DNA of 64,000 nucleotides from Hydractinia symbiolongicarpus (GCF_029227915.1 NC_079879.1:27840501-27904500), one strand, 5' to 3'. Counted from the stretch's first letter, positions 9,711 to 18,921 are shown. The notes: generated from the sequence alone by a model not told the origin. Program-made: numbers and translations.

Positions 9711-10327
9711 TCAACAAACGCGATAAATCTTATTAATGATGTGAAAAATGGAGAAGTTGGAGACATCAGGGTTATATCGTATAAAGGTGTATCCCAAGGC
9801 TTGCTCGATATGTTTTTGTCTCTTTACCTCACAACCTTTATCCCTTTCAGCATGCCCAAATTCATCACATTCGATAGCCAATTTGTACCTCGGGAAGTAC
9901 AGGATGATCCTATATCCATCAATATGATGCTGCATCACCATATCCTCACCGTCAAAAGCGGCGCGGATAACGTTAAGTGTGCCCTCCTCCTTGGATAAAA
10001 GCTTTATGTTTTGAATTTCTATACCACAAGCCTCGCAATTTTAATGGCATCCAAACTTTTGCATCGAACCAAGATTTCCATAACAACCTCAGCGGAAATA
10101 AATACATCGTGCCCATTTTTCCCTCTTCCTTGCATACCTAATCGGGACGAGGATGATTGGGAAAATTTATCCCTACGTTGTCCTTTAATATTTTTGTATG
10201 TTGTTCCAATCGTTTCAATGCCCAAAAACCTGCAAAGATCAGCTCTTTTGAACCATGGAGCCCCACAATCGTCGTATATGATTTCTACGTGTGGGGCAAG
10301 CACCATAACAACCTTTTGAGATGACAT
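9711..10327 (-). pseudogene. MSV199-DUF3627-type protein with nuclease-like C-terminus (P1)
   Basis: The N-terminal half (10327-10019) has the motif APWFKRADLCRFLG and a later GHDVFISAEVVMEIL, the pattern of MSV199/BRO-N-like DNA-binding domains of large DNA viruses. The C-terminal half (9941-9711) has YRIILYFPRYKLAIECDEFGH followed by a conserved R-x2-H-I and F-I-R-Y-N-P-D, the pattern I know from DUF3627/PD-(D/E)XK-like domains; E, D and E of IECDEFGH would be active-site candidates. The halves are in different frames, so one shift breaks the gene near 9945-10015. P2 has no copy; a small coiled-coil gene occupies this slot there. Confidence 0.65.
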
Positions 10328-10363
10328 ATTTTTGTCATATCTTCAGGTAGCTTTTTTGTATGG

Positions 10364-10889
10364 TCATTCGAGAACCTTCCAAGTCCTAGGATGTTCCAGC
10401 CTCCCGTATAAGAACGCATGTTTGGATTTTTTAAGTTCGGCCTTGATATCATCCAAATCGGAGATCATGTTCGTCTCTTCATCGATTAGCCTCATGTCGC
10501 TGCGTTCATTAGGGTACCACAGAAACAGGGCTTTCTTCTGCCTCCTCAGATTCTTGGGCAAAGCCGTATACGACTGCGTGAGTAGCCACAAACTGTGCTT
10601 GCGATGCCTTCCCGAAATAGCCAGATCAAGTAGTGATTGTCGCCGCTTGTAGAGGCTTTCATTATCGTCGACTGTGAAGAGACTGTCCCCACTTGCCAAC
10701 AATGAGGACAATTTCGTTATCCATTCGAACAGGTCATTTCCAGGATCTATAAGGAACACGTGAAGGTCCTTCCAAAGCGATTCCCTCTCGTGGTAGGTAC
10801 TGTTCCACTGTATAGTAGGGCATAATATCACTATATTGTGGAAGTGCTTCCTATACTGATTTTCGAGGAGGTTCAGGACACGTTGTGTT
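10364..10889 (-). pseudogene. P1 packaging ATPase, 3' part (A32/FtsK-like)
   Basis: The larger part of the ATPase gene, severed from its first codons by P2. Visible are LFTVDDNESL (Walker B-like, hydrophobics then DD), and LWLLTQSYTALPKNLRRQKK, the sensor-type motif typical of Polinton/A32-like packaging ATPases, followed by FLWYPNERSDM. It ends at 10364. The N-terminal part with Walker A is at 22633-22696. In an intact element it would pump DNA into the capsid. Confidence 0.85.
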
Positions 10890-11077
10890 AGAGATAGTAA
10901 AACCACGCATCTGGGACAGTCGACGACGACGACGACAAGGGAAATTCCCTAAATTCCCGAAATCCGAAATCACCCCGAATCCTACAATTCCTGGAAATAC
11001 CGATTAAATCCAGCGCATGCGCAATAGTATCAATGGAAATACTGCTGATATCAAGAAAAATAGAATTGAGTAAGGGA
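10890..11077. repeat. P2 left terminal inverted repeat
   Basis: It matches 22445-22632 inverted. The outer 60 bp are almost identical, including GGGACAGTCGACGACGACG, with more change inside. Confidence 0.9.
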
Positions 11078-11088
11078 TATAATAAAAC

Positions 11089-11668
11089 ATGAGCCATTAT
11101 CATGAGAACATGACAATGCCCGATAGAGTCGTTCGAGCTAATTCATGCTTCCTCGCGTTTGTTTCAGACTGTTTAAAAACCCCAGAAATGTGTAATGGGG
11201 TATTTCGAGTTAATCCCTGGACAATTATTCTCATTCGGCACCATTTAAGGACCCAGGAAATGTGTGCCAGGGCGCTTCAGTCAGAGTCCTCCCTACTCAA
11301 TTTTGTTCCGGACCATTTAAAAAAGCACGAAATGTGTACCGCGGCAGTCCAGCAAAACCCACGGGCACTTGCGTATGTTCCTGATCATTTTAAGACGGAA
11401 AAAAATGTATGGGGAGGCAATTCAAGGAATGGATTGGTTGATCAAGTATGTTCCAGACTCGTTCATAACTCGGGAAATGCGAGGGGATATTTATCCTTAA
11501 CTACTCAAGGAATATCGATTAAGGAAAAAGGCAAAAGCCAGGATTAAGGAAGAGCTTCTTCCAGTGACCTGGCATCCTGATAGGGTCATAGACGGGTGTT
11601 TTTTGGTGGATGAACAGGCAGACCTTAAGCTTTTGTGGAGTAAAATAAACGATGAATCAATGCGATGA
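11089..11668 (+). pseudogene. Helical-repeat protein with LLPxxWHPDR tail (P2)
   Basis: The ATG follows a TATAATAAAAC box at the edge of the TIR. At least five units of 24-25 residues with K-x2-E-M-C at each start (LKTPEMCNG, LRTQEMCAR, LKKHEMCTA) are open to about 11405, where a frame change occurs. The C-terminus, readable in another frame to 11668, has K-E-E-L-L-P-V-T-W-H-P-D-R followed by an acidic end. The same tail occurs in P3 (34693 region). The family is known to me from large DNA viruses; function unknown. Its last 17 nt overlap the next gene. Confidence 0.6.
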
Positions 11669-11807
11669 ATGTGAACGGGTACTCGACATCAATGACAGAT
11701 GCTCCTGTGGACGAAGGTTCTTCATAAAAGGTAAGCTACTATGCTGGGACTGGTGGTATGAGTATGTTACATATAATGGTGGAACCTGTACATGTAACAA
11801 ACCCTAG
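11652..11807 (+). CDS. 51-residue zinc-ribbon-like protein (P2)
   Basis: An intact short frame with C-x2-C, C-x-C and later Cys residues, ending C-x-C-N-K-P. The start lies in an AAAATAAACGATG box. It is homologous to 2881-3030 in P1. Probably a zinc-binding protein; the role is unknown. Confidence 0.6.
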   Translation: MNQCDECERVLDINDRCSCGRRFFIKGKLLCWDWWYEYVTYNGGTCTCNKP

Positions 11808-11834
11808 TTGAGGTTTTTTTCCATGAATAAAAGG

Positions 11835-12414
11835 ATGTTGAAATTTGGAGAGAACTGTAAAATCTGAAGATTTTTACACCAATTCGAAAGTATTAAATAT
11901 CGAAGATATAAACATTGAAAACATCACAGTGAGTGATTCTATCCCAGCAAACAAGGGCAAGGATGAGCGATTCGTGATTGGATATCAAGATGGCAACCCA
12001 GGAACGTTATTGATCCTGACCCCTGAAAAGATCCGCTCAAAGGATGTCTCTCAATACAGCGAAGGCTTCGCGCTAACGATGTCGTTTGATCTAGCAAACT
12101 ATCCTGAGTGATTGGCTGAATACGAAGAGATTTTGGATAAAGTGGAGTCCCTTGAGGGCATTTGCTTCACTAATGTTAGCGTGAAAAAAGGGAGGTACCT
12201 TAACACCAAGTTAAAGATGTGGGATGGTAAAGTCAGATCAAAATTCCATAAGAAGATAGCACTAAAAAACTGTGAGTGTAAGGCCATTATCAAGCTGGCG
12301 AGTATCTACAGGCAAGGGCGTTACTACTACGCACAGACCATTTTGGAAGAGTGCAAATATAAAGAGGTTGAAGGATACAGCACTTTTTACTTCAGTAACT
12401 CCGATGATGAATAG
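11835..12414 (+). pseudogene. DUF5871-like protein, one stop and a start shift (P2)
   Basis: The P1-type start (M-L-K-F-G) is at 11835. A frame change follows within ten codons, after which one frame is open to 12414 except for a TGA at 12109-12111. The second half has the pattern GRYLNTKLKMWDGKVRSKFH, then YYAQTILEECKYKE, which I associate with DUF5871 of giant viruses. It is nearly intact, so P2 decay here is light. Confidence 0.55.
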
Positions 12415-12478
12415 GGTTTCACCGTATTGTAAGCGGCTTATCAAGGTTCTATGGTTGTCTTCAGCCATAGAAATAAAC

Positions 12479-12688
12479 ATGAATGTTAACGAACTTAAAA
12501 ATGAAGCTAAAGCGCTGGGTATTAAAGGGTACTCAACTATGAATAAGATTGACCTTCTCGAAGTCATTCGAAAAGTCAAATATAAAGACGCTTCGACGCA
12601 AACAGACGATCCTTATTGCGAACCTTGTTGTACTATCGCTTGGCAGAAAAATCTCGAACAATACATGAGAGAGCTTTCCGAAAAATAG
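12479..12688 (+). CDS. SAP-like (helix-extension-helix) small protein (P2)
   Basis: A 69-residue intact frame. The N-terminal half, VNELKNEAKALGIKGYST followed by KIDLLEVI, has the spacing of SAP/Rho-N-type nucleic-acid-binding motifs. Two Cys pairs (C-x2-C-C) follow at about residues 47-51. The ATG is preceded by AAATAAAC. No P1 copy remains at the matching place. A DNA-binding role is inferred from the motif. Confidence 0.6.
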   Translation: MNVNELKNEAKALGIKGYSTMNKIDLLEVIRKVKYKDASTQTDDPYCEPCCTIAWQKNLEQYMRELSEK

Positions 12689-12764
12689 CGAACTATCATA
12701 CACGATGGTTACTTGCTGATCGATGGCGATACAGGTGAAGTGGTTGGCATATCATAGTAGTATT

Positions 12765-12798
12765 TGATCTAGTGTGTTTGTTCAAACACACTAGATCA
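12765..12798. terminator. 16-bp perfect hairpin between convergent genes (P2)
   Basis: TGATCTAGTGTGTTTG, loop TT, CAAACACACTAGATCA. It lies between the ends of the 12479 (+) and 12833 (-) genes, the same place as the unrelated hairpin 3615-3649 in P1. Confidence 0.65.
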
Positions 12799-12832
12799 TT
12801 TATATATCCTTATGAATAAGCGGGTGGTTCCT

Positions 12833-13459
12833 CTAAGTAGAACTTACATGCTGCACAGATTGTAGTTTTTTCAATAGCTCATCTTTGGCCTCCTTTCGAC
12901 CTTTCGCGATGAGCTGATATCGTTCACGTTCATTGATCGATTCCACGATTTTGCGTGTTCGTTGTCGGGCTTGCTCCTTCAGCATCATATACTTCTGTTT
13001 TTCTTGCATGATTAAGCTGAACTCGTGGTCACCATTCTCCACAGCTCTGCTGATAAGGTCAACGATAGAGTTGAGCTTGGTCTCCGCTAGTAATCTTATG
13101 CTTTCATGCTTCTTACTTTTAGAGCCCAGTCTCTTCCCAGAGTTCCGCAGACCAGCCTGTCCCAACCCTACGGCAATCGTAATTCCAAACATAACCACGG
13201 CTAATGGTACAACGATCCCAGATAGCATGCTACCAATACCAACGCCTGAAGTTATCACGCTTACCGCTTATAGCCCGTGATCCATATATCTAGCCCACGT
13301 ATCATGCATTTTGAACTTTTTAGCGAGCTTGTCACGCTCTTTAATCTCATTACGTATATATTGTTCCACCTCTTCGATCTTCTTCAGTCAATAGACTTGT
13401 GAACTGTCCTCCGTAGGTGCAGAAGGTAAAGGCGGATAAAGCTTTGTAATGTCTGTCAT
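12833..13459 (-). pseudogene. Membrane/helical structural protein (P2)
   Basis: The N-terminus at 13459 (M-T-D-I-T-K-L-Y-P) follows an AATAAACATG box. Two in-frame stops fall near 13392 (TGA where the P1 copy has an Arg codon) and 13270. From 13258 the frame is open: a hydrophobic segment of about 30 residues (SGIVVPLAVVMFGITIAVGL), then a long charged helix to the end. Probably a membrane-associated virion protein; the family is unnamed. Confidence 0.55.
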
Positions 13460-13461
13460 GT

Positions 13462-14163
13462 TTATTCTATGAGTAAGTGCATAGTAATTCCAACGAATAA
13501 AACGTTCTTATCGTTGTGATACTCATCCGTCAGCATGAACTCAAGGCGATCCGTCGAACCTTTAAGAGGGAGGTGTACAGGGTTATTGAAACCCCATATC
13601 AACATATCTCTCCAGTTAGTTAACTCCTTCGTTGCAAGCATAGGTAGTATCTTGGATTTTTTCCCATTAAGAAGGCATCTTTCCTCATCGAGTTGGTGGC
13701 AAGTGAGTCTCAATCGCTGGTAAACATCGGTTCTATAGTAGCTATCATGGTCGCACTCGGTAAACATTGGCTTGGTATCAAAATTATACCCTATAAGATC
13801 CGTCAGTGTTAATTCGACTATCGCAACATACCCCTTACTAACTCTGACTCTACCGACTCCGTTCTTGAGTACCAAAAGTTTGATTTTATCCCCTGCTTGT
13901 CTGTTGATGATACTCACCAAATTCTCGTTCCTATACAGACCTTTCTCAAACAAAATGAGCGCTTCAAAATCGACGACACTAAAGTCCCCAGCATTGGTCG
14001 ACCCAGGCGTCGCTTTGTAAATGTTGATCTCGTTCTTTTTTTCGAAAAGGTTTAGCCATATAGGTCGAATGCCGATGAATTTCAAGGCTATCCTCGTATC
14101 CTGCCCTAGGTAGTCCTCCAAAATGATAGGTTTCTCAATATCTGTGACATACAGTTGCTTCAT
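13462..14163 (-). CDS. Candidate minor capsid (penton-like) protein (P2)
   Basis: An intact 233-residue frame, one of the best kept genes of the nest. It starts at 14163 inside a palindrome shared with the divergent gene. It begins M-K-Q-L-Y-V-T-D-I-E-K-P and includes DRLEFMLTDEYHNDKN near the C-terminus, which also marks the P1 copy. Polinton minor capsid proteins have this size and a neighbouring position to the major capsid gene, and the composition suits a beta-rich fold. I cannot prove the jelly-roll by eye. The last ten codons differ from P1, so a late shift is possible. Confidence 0.5.
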   Translation of the reverse strand: MKQLYVTDIEKPIILEDYLGQDTRIALKFIGIRPIWLNLFEKKNEINIYKATPGSTNAGDFSVVDFEALILFEKGLYRNENLVSIINRQAGDKIKLLVLKNGVGRVRVSKGYVAIVELTLTDLIGYNFDTKPMFTECDHDSYYRTDVYQRLRLTCHQLDEERCLLNGKKSKILPMLATKELTNWRDMLIWGFNNPVHLPLKGSTDRLEFMLTDEYHNDKNVLFVGITMHLLIE

Positions 14164-14183
14164 GTTTGTTAAACAAACATGAA
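14159..14183. promoter_or_regulatory. Divergent-start palindrome (P2)
   Basis: CATGTTTGTT-A-AACAAACATG, extended by two further pairs: 12 perfect pairs around one base. The outer CAT is the start codon of the 13462-14163 gene and the outer ATG that of the 14179 gene. Confidence 0.7.
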
Positions 14184-14410
14184 CATCTATTCGTATAATC
14201 CTAAAGCAAGGTACAAGTCCAACAAAGGTGAGTGGCCTCTCGGTGTAACTAATTTAGAGCATCGGGATTTATATATGTCTACAACTCAGCACATTTCTGT
14301 GGCCTTCCCACAGTTCACCAAGCACCGCATCAAAGTTTCCACTAACCTTTTGAACGATCCTGTGAGTGTAAATTAGGAGGGCCAAGCCTTAGACTATTGG
14401 AATATTCAGG

Positions 14411-15003
14411 TGAATTTCGCTTGTCATTGTGCGACAACGGCGTTGGGTATCTCTGCCAAGCAGATGAGTGGCTCCGTACCCCTCGTTCAATCCATTTTTA
14501 AATTCCATGTCTATTACCATATGAGACCTATTCTCGCGAGAATGAAGGTACCCATGCCATACGAAGGAGGCTTTTCCCGGTACGAGAACCCCTACTCCAC
14601 CTCGGGGTATGCGCAAATATGTCGTGAGTACGGTGCAGACCCCAACGCTTCGTACAAGGCAAAGCCCTGGTGTCATTTGACAAATGGTAGATGGTGGCTG
14701 CAGGTTGATGGGGATTGGGCCAAGTTTATTATCCCCATTAGCCGGGGCCTGACATCGGAGGGCCTGATGAAGCTTAGCGAAAGTATTCGCGTTTACGTGA
14801 TTCTGCTACTAGGATCACAAGCGAGTGCCAAGGCCTCAATCCTAGGTTCTAACGTCGATAACTTCACGGCTAGACAGATCTTTCTGCAGAAATTTGAGGC
14901 CATGGTACAACGTGAGGAAAATGTAGGCCACGACATTACCGTCCAACGTGTATTTGCTACCCTCCAACATGGACCTCCGCATTGGAAAGATTGCGTGGTA
15001 TAA
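14411..15003 (+). other. Unrelated ORF inserted in the P2 gene
   Basis: An open frame of 197 codons with no interruption, within a segment that P1 lacks at the same place. The product has no motif I recognise. It shows a Trp/Tyr-rich middle (FSRYENPYSTSGYAQICREY; NGRWWLQVDGDWAKF) and a helical C-terminal half (LTSEGLMKLSESIRVYV; NFTARQIFLQKFEAM). It ends at a TAA exactly where Polinton homology resumes. No target duplication or inverted termini are evident. It could be a captured host exon or an accessory gene of the element. Confidence 0.5.
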
Positions 15004-15156
15004 CAAGAAGGTTCTGATTGACCCTCTAACATAGGTGTAGGTGTAGAGCTAGATTTAAATAACATGGGCCATGCTGTCAAGCATGAGTCATCATTCACCA
15101 CACCTCCGAGGCAGACCATCGAATCGTTGAAACATCAAGCACCAAGTCCTGGAATA

Positions 15157-15177
15157 GGGGTCATTAGCAATGACCCC
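15157..15177. repeat. GGGGTCATT-AGC-AATGACCCC palindrome, copy 1
   Basis: Nine perfect pairs around AGC, within the 3' part of the 14179 gene. A diverged copy is at 18807-18827, with the same AGC loop and similar flanks. Confidence 0.5.
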
Positions 15178-15267
15178 CTTGGCAAAGCTCAAAAACATGA
15201 GGATGCCAAGGCTACCGTTATCACGTTAGGAGTAGGTCTCATCCTAGCATATCTGTGGCTTAGGTAA

Positions 15268-15301
15268 AGGTCTAATATGTTTTTGCCAACATACTAGATC
15301 A
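15268..15301. terminator. Hairpin between convergent genes (P2)
   Basis: GGTCTAATATGTT and AACATACTAGATC (11 of 13 pairs) fill the gap between the stop at 15267 (+) and the 3' end at 15303 (-). Confidence 0.55.
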
Positions 15302-15302
15302 T

Positions 15303-15890
15303 CTACGACTTCTTGCCACCCTTCCCAGCCCTCCCGACATAGGTCACAACGAATGCGACGACAGCAGCAAAAGCCATGTACAAGTTCTTGGCTGCGAATT
15401 CGACAACTCTAGCCGCAACTCTGAAAAAGAGCGAAACCACGCTTCCAATGATCCCCGGCAAACCAGCACCCGCATTACCGGCTAGATACGTCAAAAATTC
15501 CCCGAGTCTTTCAAGCTGTTTCCGTATAAAACCTTTCCCACCTGTACTTCCTCCAACATTACCTCCTCCAGCAGCACCTCCACCTCCCGTATCGGCGAGC
15601 ATGATGGTTGAAATCAGGAGACCAACAGCGGAGTCGTTCCAGGTCTTCCTTGACCTTCGCGATGTCTTCATTCCAGATATCTGATACCTCAGATACCCCA
15701 GGCGTATCTTTCTTGTTTTCGAGATGTTTCACCTTGGCCTCTGCTTTGTCAATTTCGCTATCGTAAAATATCATCTTACCCTTCAGCTGCTTCAGGTTAG
15801 CTCGCAATGTTTGGAGCTCGAGGTTGAGCCCTCTTCTTTCACGTTCCGTGAAGCTTCCATCTTCTCATGTCCCCAGTACGATCAATCAAA
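15303..15890 (-). pseudogene. Gly-rich, membrane-active-type virion protein (P2)
   Basis: The 3' frame (15303-15671) has a Gly-rich run (GGGGAAGGGNVGGSTGGKG), an amphipathic segment KQLERLGEFLTYLAG and two hydrophobic stretches, ending in basic KGGKKS. The 5' frame (15559-15807 and upstream) is a coiled coil with many Lys/Glu/Leu residues. They overlap in different frames, so one shift near 15600-15670 probably splits a single gene. Position next to the capsid gene and composition suggest an internal, membrane-acting virion protein. This is inference. Confidence 0.45.
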
Positions 15891-15919
15891 ATAAGGACTT
15901 GTATGTGCACATACCAAAC

Positions 15920-17031
15920 ATGGGTCAAAATGATGTGATTTTCCCTGGCTCCCTAAAGCTCCTTTTTTGACTTGGAGCTTAAGGGTACCAATACCAAACG
16001 CACCATCGTCAGCAACATCGGGAAAGCCCTAGTACAGAACCTTCGTATCAGTTTGAATGGGAATGAAGCGCAGAATATCAGCAATTTTAATGATCTCGCT
16101 GTGTATAGGGACTTGTGGCTGCCCGAATTGGAGCGTGAGAACAACTTGATTCTTAAAGGGCATAAATCTCAATGATGGTACCATCCGCGCCCTACAGGTA
16201 AAGGCTAGTGAACATGTTGGAAACGATGAAGAAAAAGCGATCATTGCAGCATATCGGTAAAATGTTCGAACTCACTAGAGACTTACCCTTCTACCAAGCA
16301 GGCTTACACGACAGGCTGCAGTTCGTAATCCATTTTGCACCCTACGACCAAGTCATCAAAGATGCTGGTACGGCTGCTGCTGGAAGCACGGCAGCTCAGC
16401 CCGCTGATAGCGCTTATAAAATTACCAATTCTGCGCTCGAGTTTGATAAGGTTACCAATGAAGGTTTAGCGAGAGCTATGATGTCTCGATACAGACGTCT
16501 CGCTCTACCATATGAGCGTGTACTCCGCAGCAAAGTGGTGACCATAAAAAAGGCAGACACCTCTTACAACCTCCAGATCGACACCCCTGCCAAGTCTCTG
16601 AAAGGCGTCCTACTGTTGTTCGTAGACCCGGGGAAAGTGAAGGCCTATAGCGGACTCAATGAAGTCTTCTACAACCCCAAGATCGGGAAGATTTCGCTCA
16701 CTGTCGAGGGTGAGCCGAATGAACTGTATAGCCACGCCATGTTGCCGAAGGACCATCTGGAACATGTCTTTGAACTTTTCAGATCCCACGATAGCAAATT
16801 GACCATTGGGCAGTTTCGTACGGAGCGCTATGCGTTGTTCATGGATTTTCGAGCAAGCCCAGATCATAGCCTACACGGTAGCGGAAGTCCATTACAGAGG
16901 TTGTCAGACGGTATCACTTTGCACATGACGAAGAAAGCTGACGGAACTGGGGATATACGCTACTACGTGTACTTTCTCCAAAATGCGCAATTGAACTTTT
17001 GAATGGTAGATTTCACAGTGTGGAGTACTAA
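15920..17031 (+). pseudogene. Major capsid protein (P2)
   Basis: Starts at an ATG after ATACCAAAC and reads N-D-V-I-F-P soon after, as in P1. Shifts near 15967, 16160 and 16250 and one near the 3' end break it. The long open part (16208-17002) covers about 250 residues with MFELTRDLPFY, LPYERV, FVDPGKVKAY, EGEPNELYSH and HGSGSPLQRLSDGIT. It is better kept than the P1 copy. Assignment to the Polinton/adintovirus major capsid family is by motif order and length (about 370 residues). Confidence 0.8.
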
Positions 17032-17035
17032 ATAA

Positions 17036-17434
17036 ATGGCAACAATTGGCGTACTCGTGGCAGGTGCAGCGATTAACGCGTTGGCATTTAGTGGCTCTAA
17101 TTTTTTCTTCAGCAAACTCGGAGGCCATAGCGACGAAGAGCGTAAACGACATGATAAAGCGATTGCACAACTTCAAGCCGCTCAAGCCCAATGTGTACGT
17201 GACAGAAAAGCAAAAATCGACTGGTACAATCAGCAGCGAGAACTTAAGCGTCGAGCTGGCGAAACCTTGAAAGAGCTTGATGAGGGTATGAGAGAGTACT
17301 ATATCGCGACGATCGAAAAAGCTCCAAATTTATCCGACTACTACACACCAAGCAAGCAACAACAAGACGGCGAACTTACGTTCACCGTGGGCTTGCAAGC
17401 ACTTTTAGGTTTTGCAGCGTACAATTATATGTAA
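17036..17434 (+). CDS. 132-residue coiled-coil protein with two hydrophobic ends (P2)
   Basis: Intact. An N-terminal hydrophobic segment (IGVLVAGAAINALAF), a central charged helix with repeated Glu/Lys/Arg/Gln, then SKQQQDGELTF and a C-terminal hydrophobic segment (GLQALLGFAAYNYM). The ATG lies four bases after the capsid stop in ACTAAATAAATGG, so a TAATAAA-like box is embedded at the junction. It is conserved between P1 and P2 at the same place. Unknown function, probably structural. Confidence 0.65.
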   Translation: MATIGVLVAGAAINALAFSGSNFFFSKLGGHSDEERKRHDKAIAQLQAAQAQCVRDRKAKIDWYNQQRELKRRAGETLKELDEGMREYYIATIEKAPNLSDYYTPSKQQQDGELTFTVGLQALLGFAAYNYM

Positions 17435-17443
17435 GGAGAACAT

Positions 17444-17472
17444 TTTTGACATGTATAATAAACATGTCAAAA
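17444..17472. promoter_or_regulatory. Start-codon palindrome of P2 integrase
   Basis: TTTTGACATGT, loop ATAATAA, ACATGTCAAAA: 11 perfect pairs. The loop holds the AATAA box and the right arm holds the integrase ATG (17464). P1 has a weaker form (GACAT...ATGTC) at 8186-8206. Confidence 0.65.
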
Positions 17473-18455
17473 GTAAAGCATGTTGTTACGGCTGAAGAGG
17501 CGGAAAAACTAAGCAAAATCTACTACCAACCAGAACATCTCTGGACTGGACGGAAAGCTAATAAACTACACCCCGAGCAGAGCGAAATACCCAAAAAGAA
17601 GGTCATCAACTCCTGTGGCTCAGACATATCAAAGGTCCAGAGCGCATCAACTACCCACATTTCACCGTCAAAAAGCCCAACGAGATGCACCAGTTTGATA
17701 TCTTGTACATGCCACACGATAAAGTCTATAGAAACACGTACAAGTATATACCTACAGGCATCGATGTGGCTTCGAGGTATGAGATAGCGAGGCCCCTGAG
17801 AACGAAAAAGGCTAGCGAAGTCGCTGACATGCTCAAGGACATATACAAAGCCGGACCTCTCCGTTATCCGAAGATCTTTCAGTGTGACAACGGTAGTGAG
17901 TTCAAATCAGATGTGGGCAAGCTGCTGGAGGGTAAAGGTGTCGAGATAAAGCGAGCGACTACGAAGTACCACCACACTTTCACGGCGTTGGTGGAGTCCT
18001 ATAACAAGGTGCTTGCGGAAAGACTTTTCAAACCTCAAGGTTCACAAGAGCTTGCCTCGAACGAAACTAGTACCACATGCGTTAAACACTTGTATACTAT
18101 CTTGAAAAGTTTGAACAATTCCAAAACCGCGATGATTGGTATGAAGCCAAGCAAGGCCATTAAACTTGAGGAGGTTCCACTTGCGAAAGGCGAGGAATAT
18201 CCTGAAGACAAGACTCTGCCTGAGGATGGTCTTTACTTGTATCTCCTACAACCCGGCGAGGAAAATGGAGATGCTAAAAAGCGTGCAACGGATGATTGGT
18301 GGAGCAAAAACAAGTACAGGTGGGACAGTATCGTGACTGGTACCCGTCTCCTGTACTATTTGGCAGATAGACTTAATCCAAGCTTTGTAGGAGAGGGATT
18401 GATGCTGATTCCAGAGGATGTTGAAGTACCTCCGGAACATGTAAAAGAATGGTAA
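17464..18455 (+). pseudogene. Polinton DD35E integrase, one frameshift (P2)
   Basis: The N-terminal part is in one frame to about 17610; the rest, 17685-18455, is open. Catalytic residues are the Asp of MHQFDILYMPHD, the Asp of FQCDNGSEFK and the Glu of LVESYNKVLAERLF. Exactly 35 residues lie between the second Asp and the Glu, so this is a DD35E core. The C-terminus ends LIPEDVEVPPEHVKEW. A single shift separates it from function. In the family it joins the element ends to the target with a 6-bp duplication. Confidence 0.88.
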
Positions 18456-18493
18456 AATTCACGATTAAGAGGACCATTTCAGGTCATGAGATA

Positions 18494-18514
18494 GGGTTGG
18501 TTTCAAACCAACCC
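18494..18514. terminator. Hairpin after P2 integrase
   Basis: GGGTTGGTTT-C-AAACCAACCC, 10 perfect pairs around one base, 38 bp after the integrase stop. It is in the same place as the P1 hairpin 9220-9242 but shares no sequence with it. Confidence 0.6.
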
Positions 18515-18702
18515 GGTCTTGACTTTTAACATCCTTATAAACCTGCTGGGGACATGCTAAAGAATGGTACATTTCTCTAGTCCGAGGGCCATTTCCGCAA
18601 CGGGGGACCACATATCATTTTTTGACCTTCCTTTACCCGGCATGGTATGCCGCCCCGACCATGTAGCTGGTGGTTCTGTCAATAAAACCGTGTCTGGTTG
18701 GA

Positions 18703-18729
18703 GGGGGGGCGGTCAATATTGACCCCCCC
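18703..18729. repeat. G-tract/C-tract palindrome (P2)
   Basis: GGTCAATATTGACC flanked by a G run on the left and a C run on the right, forming a strong hairpin in the spacer between integrase and the next minus-strand gene. Confidence 0.5.
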
Positions 18730-18806
18730 TTTCCACATCATTTTTAACGTCTTTATATCGTATTTTATACTTGTCAGGTACATGTGGATTTCTTTGCCTT
18801 GCCAAG

Positions 18807-18827
18807 GGGGTCGTTAGCAACGATCCC
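18807..18827. repeat. GGGGTCGTT-AGC-AACGATCCC palindrome, copy 2
   Basis: Eight of nine pairs. It shares the loop and arm pattern of 15157-15177, and both sites translate to G-V-(I/V)-S-N-D-P. Confidence 0.45.
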
Positions 18828-18921
18828 TATTTCAAGTCACAAAAGCTTCGCCCCCAGCGACTTTCTTGGTGGGTGCGTCCGACGCACTATACACGTAGCG
18901 TGTGGTACGCTACCAGGGAGG

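Larger units (their letters stand above)
14179..15267 (+). pseudogene. Virion-type anchored protein split by an insertion (P2)
   Basis: The first 65 codons (M-N-I-Y-S-Y-N-P...) match the P1 gene at 5004. After a stop at 14374-14376 and the shared segment ACTATTGGAATATTCAG, about 590 bp absent from P1 follow. Homology then resumes at about 15004 and runs through a linker to a C-terminal membrane segment (VITLGVGLILAYLWLR) ending at 15267. Confidence 0.55.
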
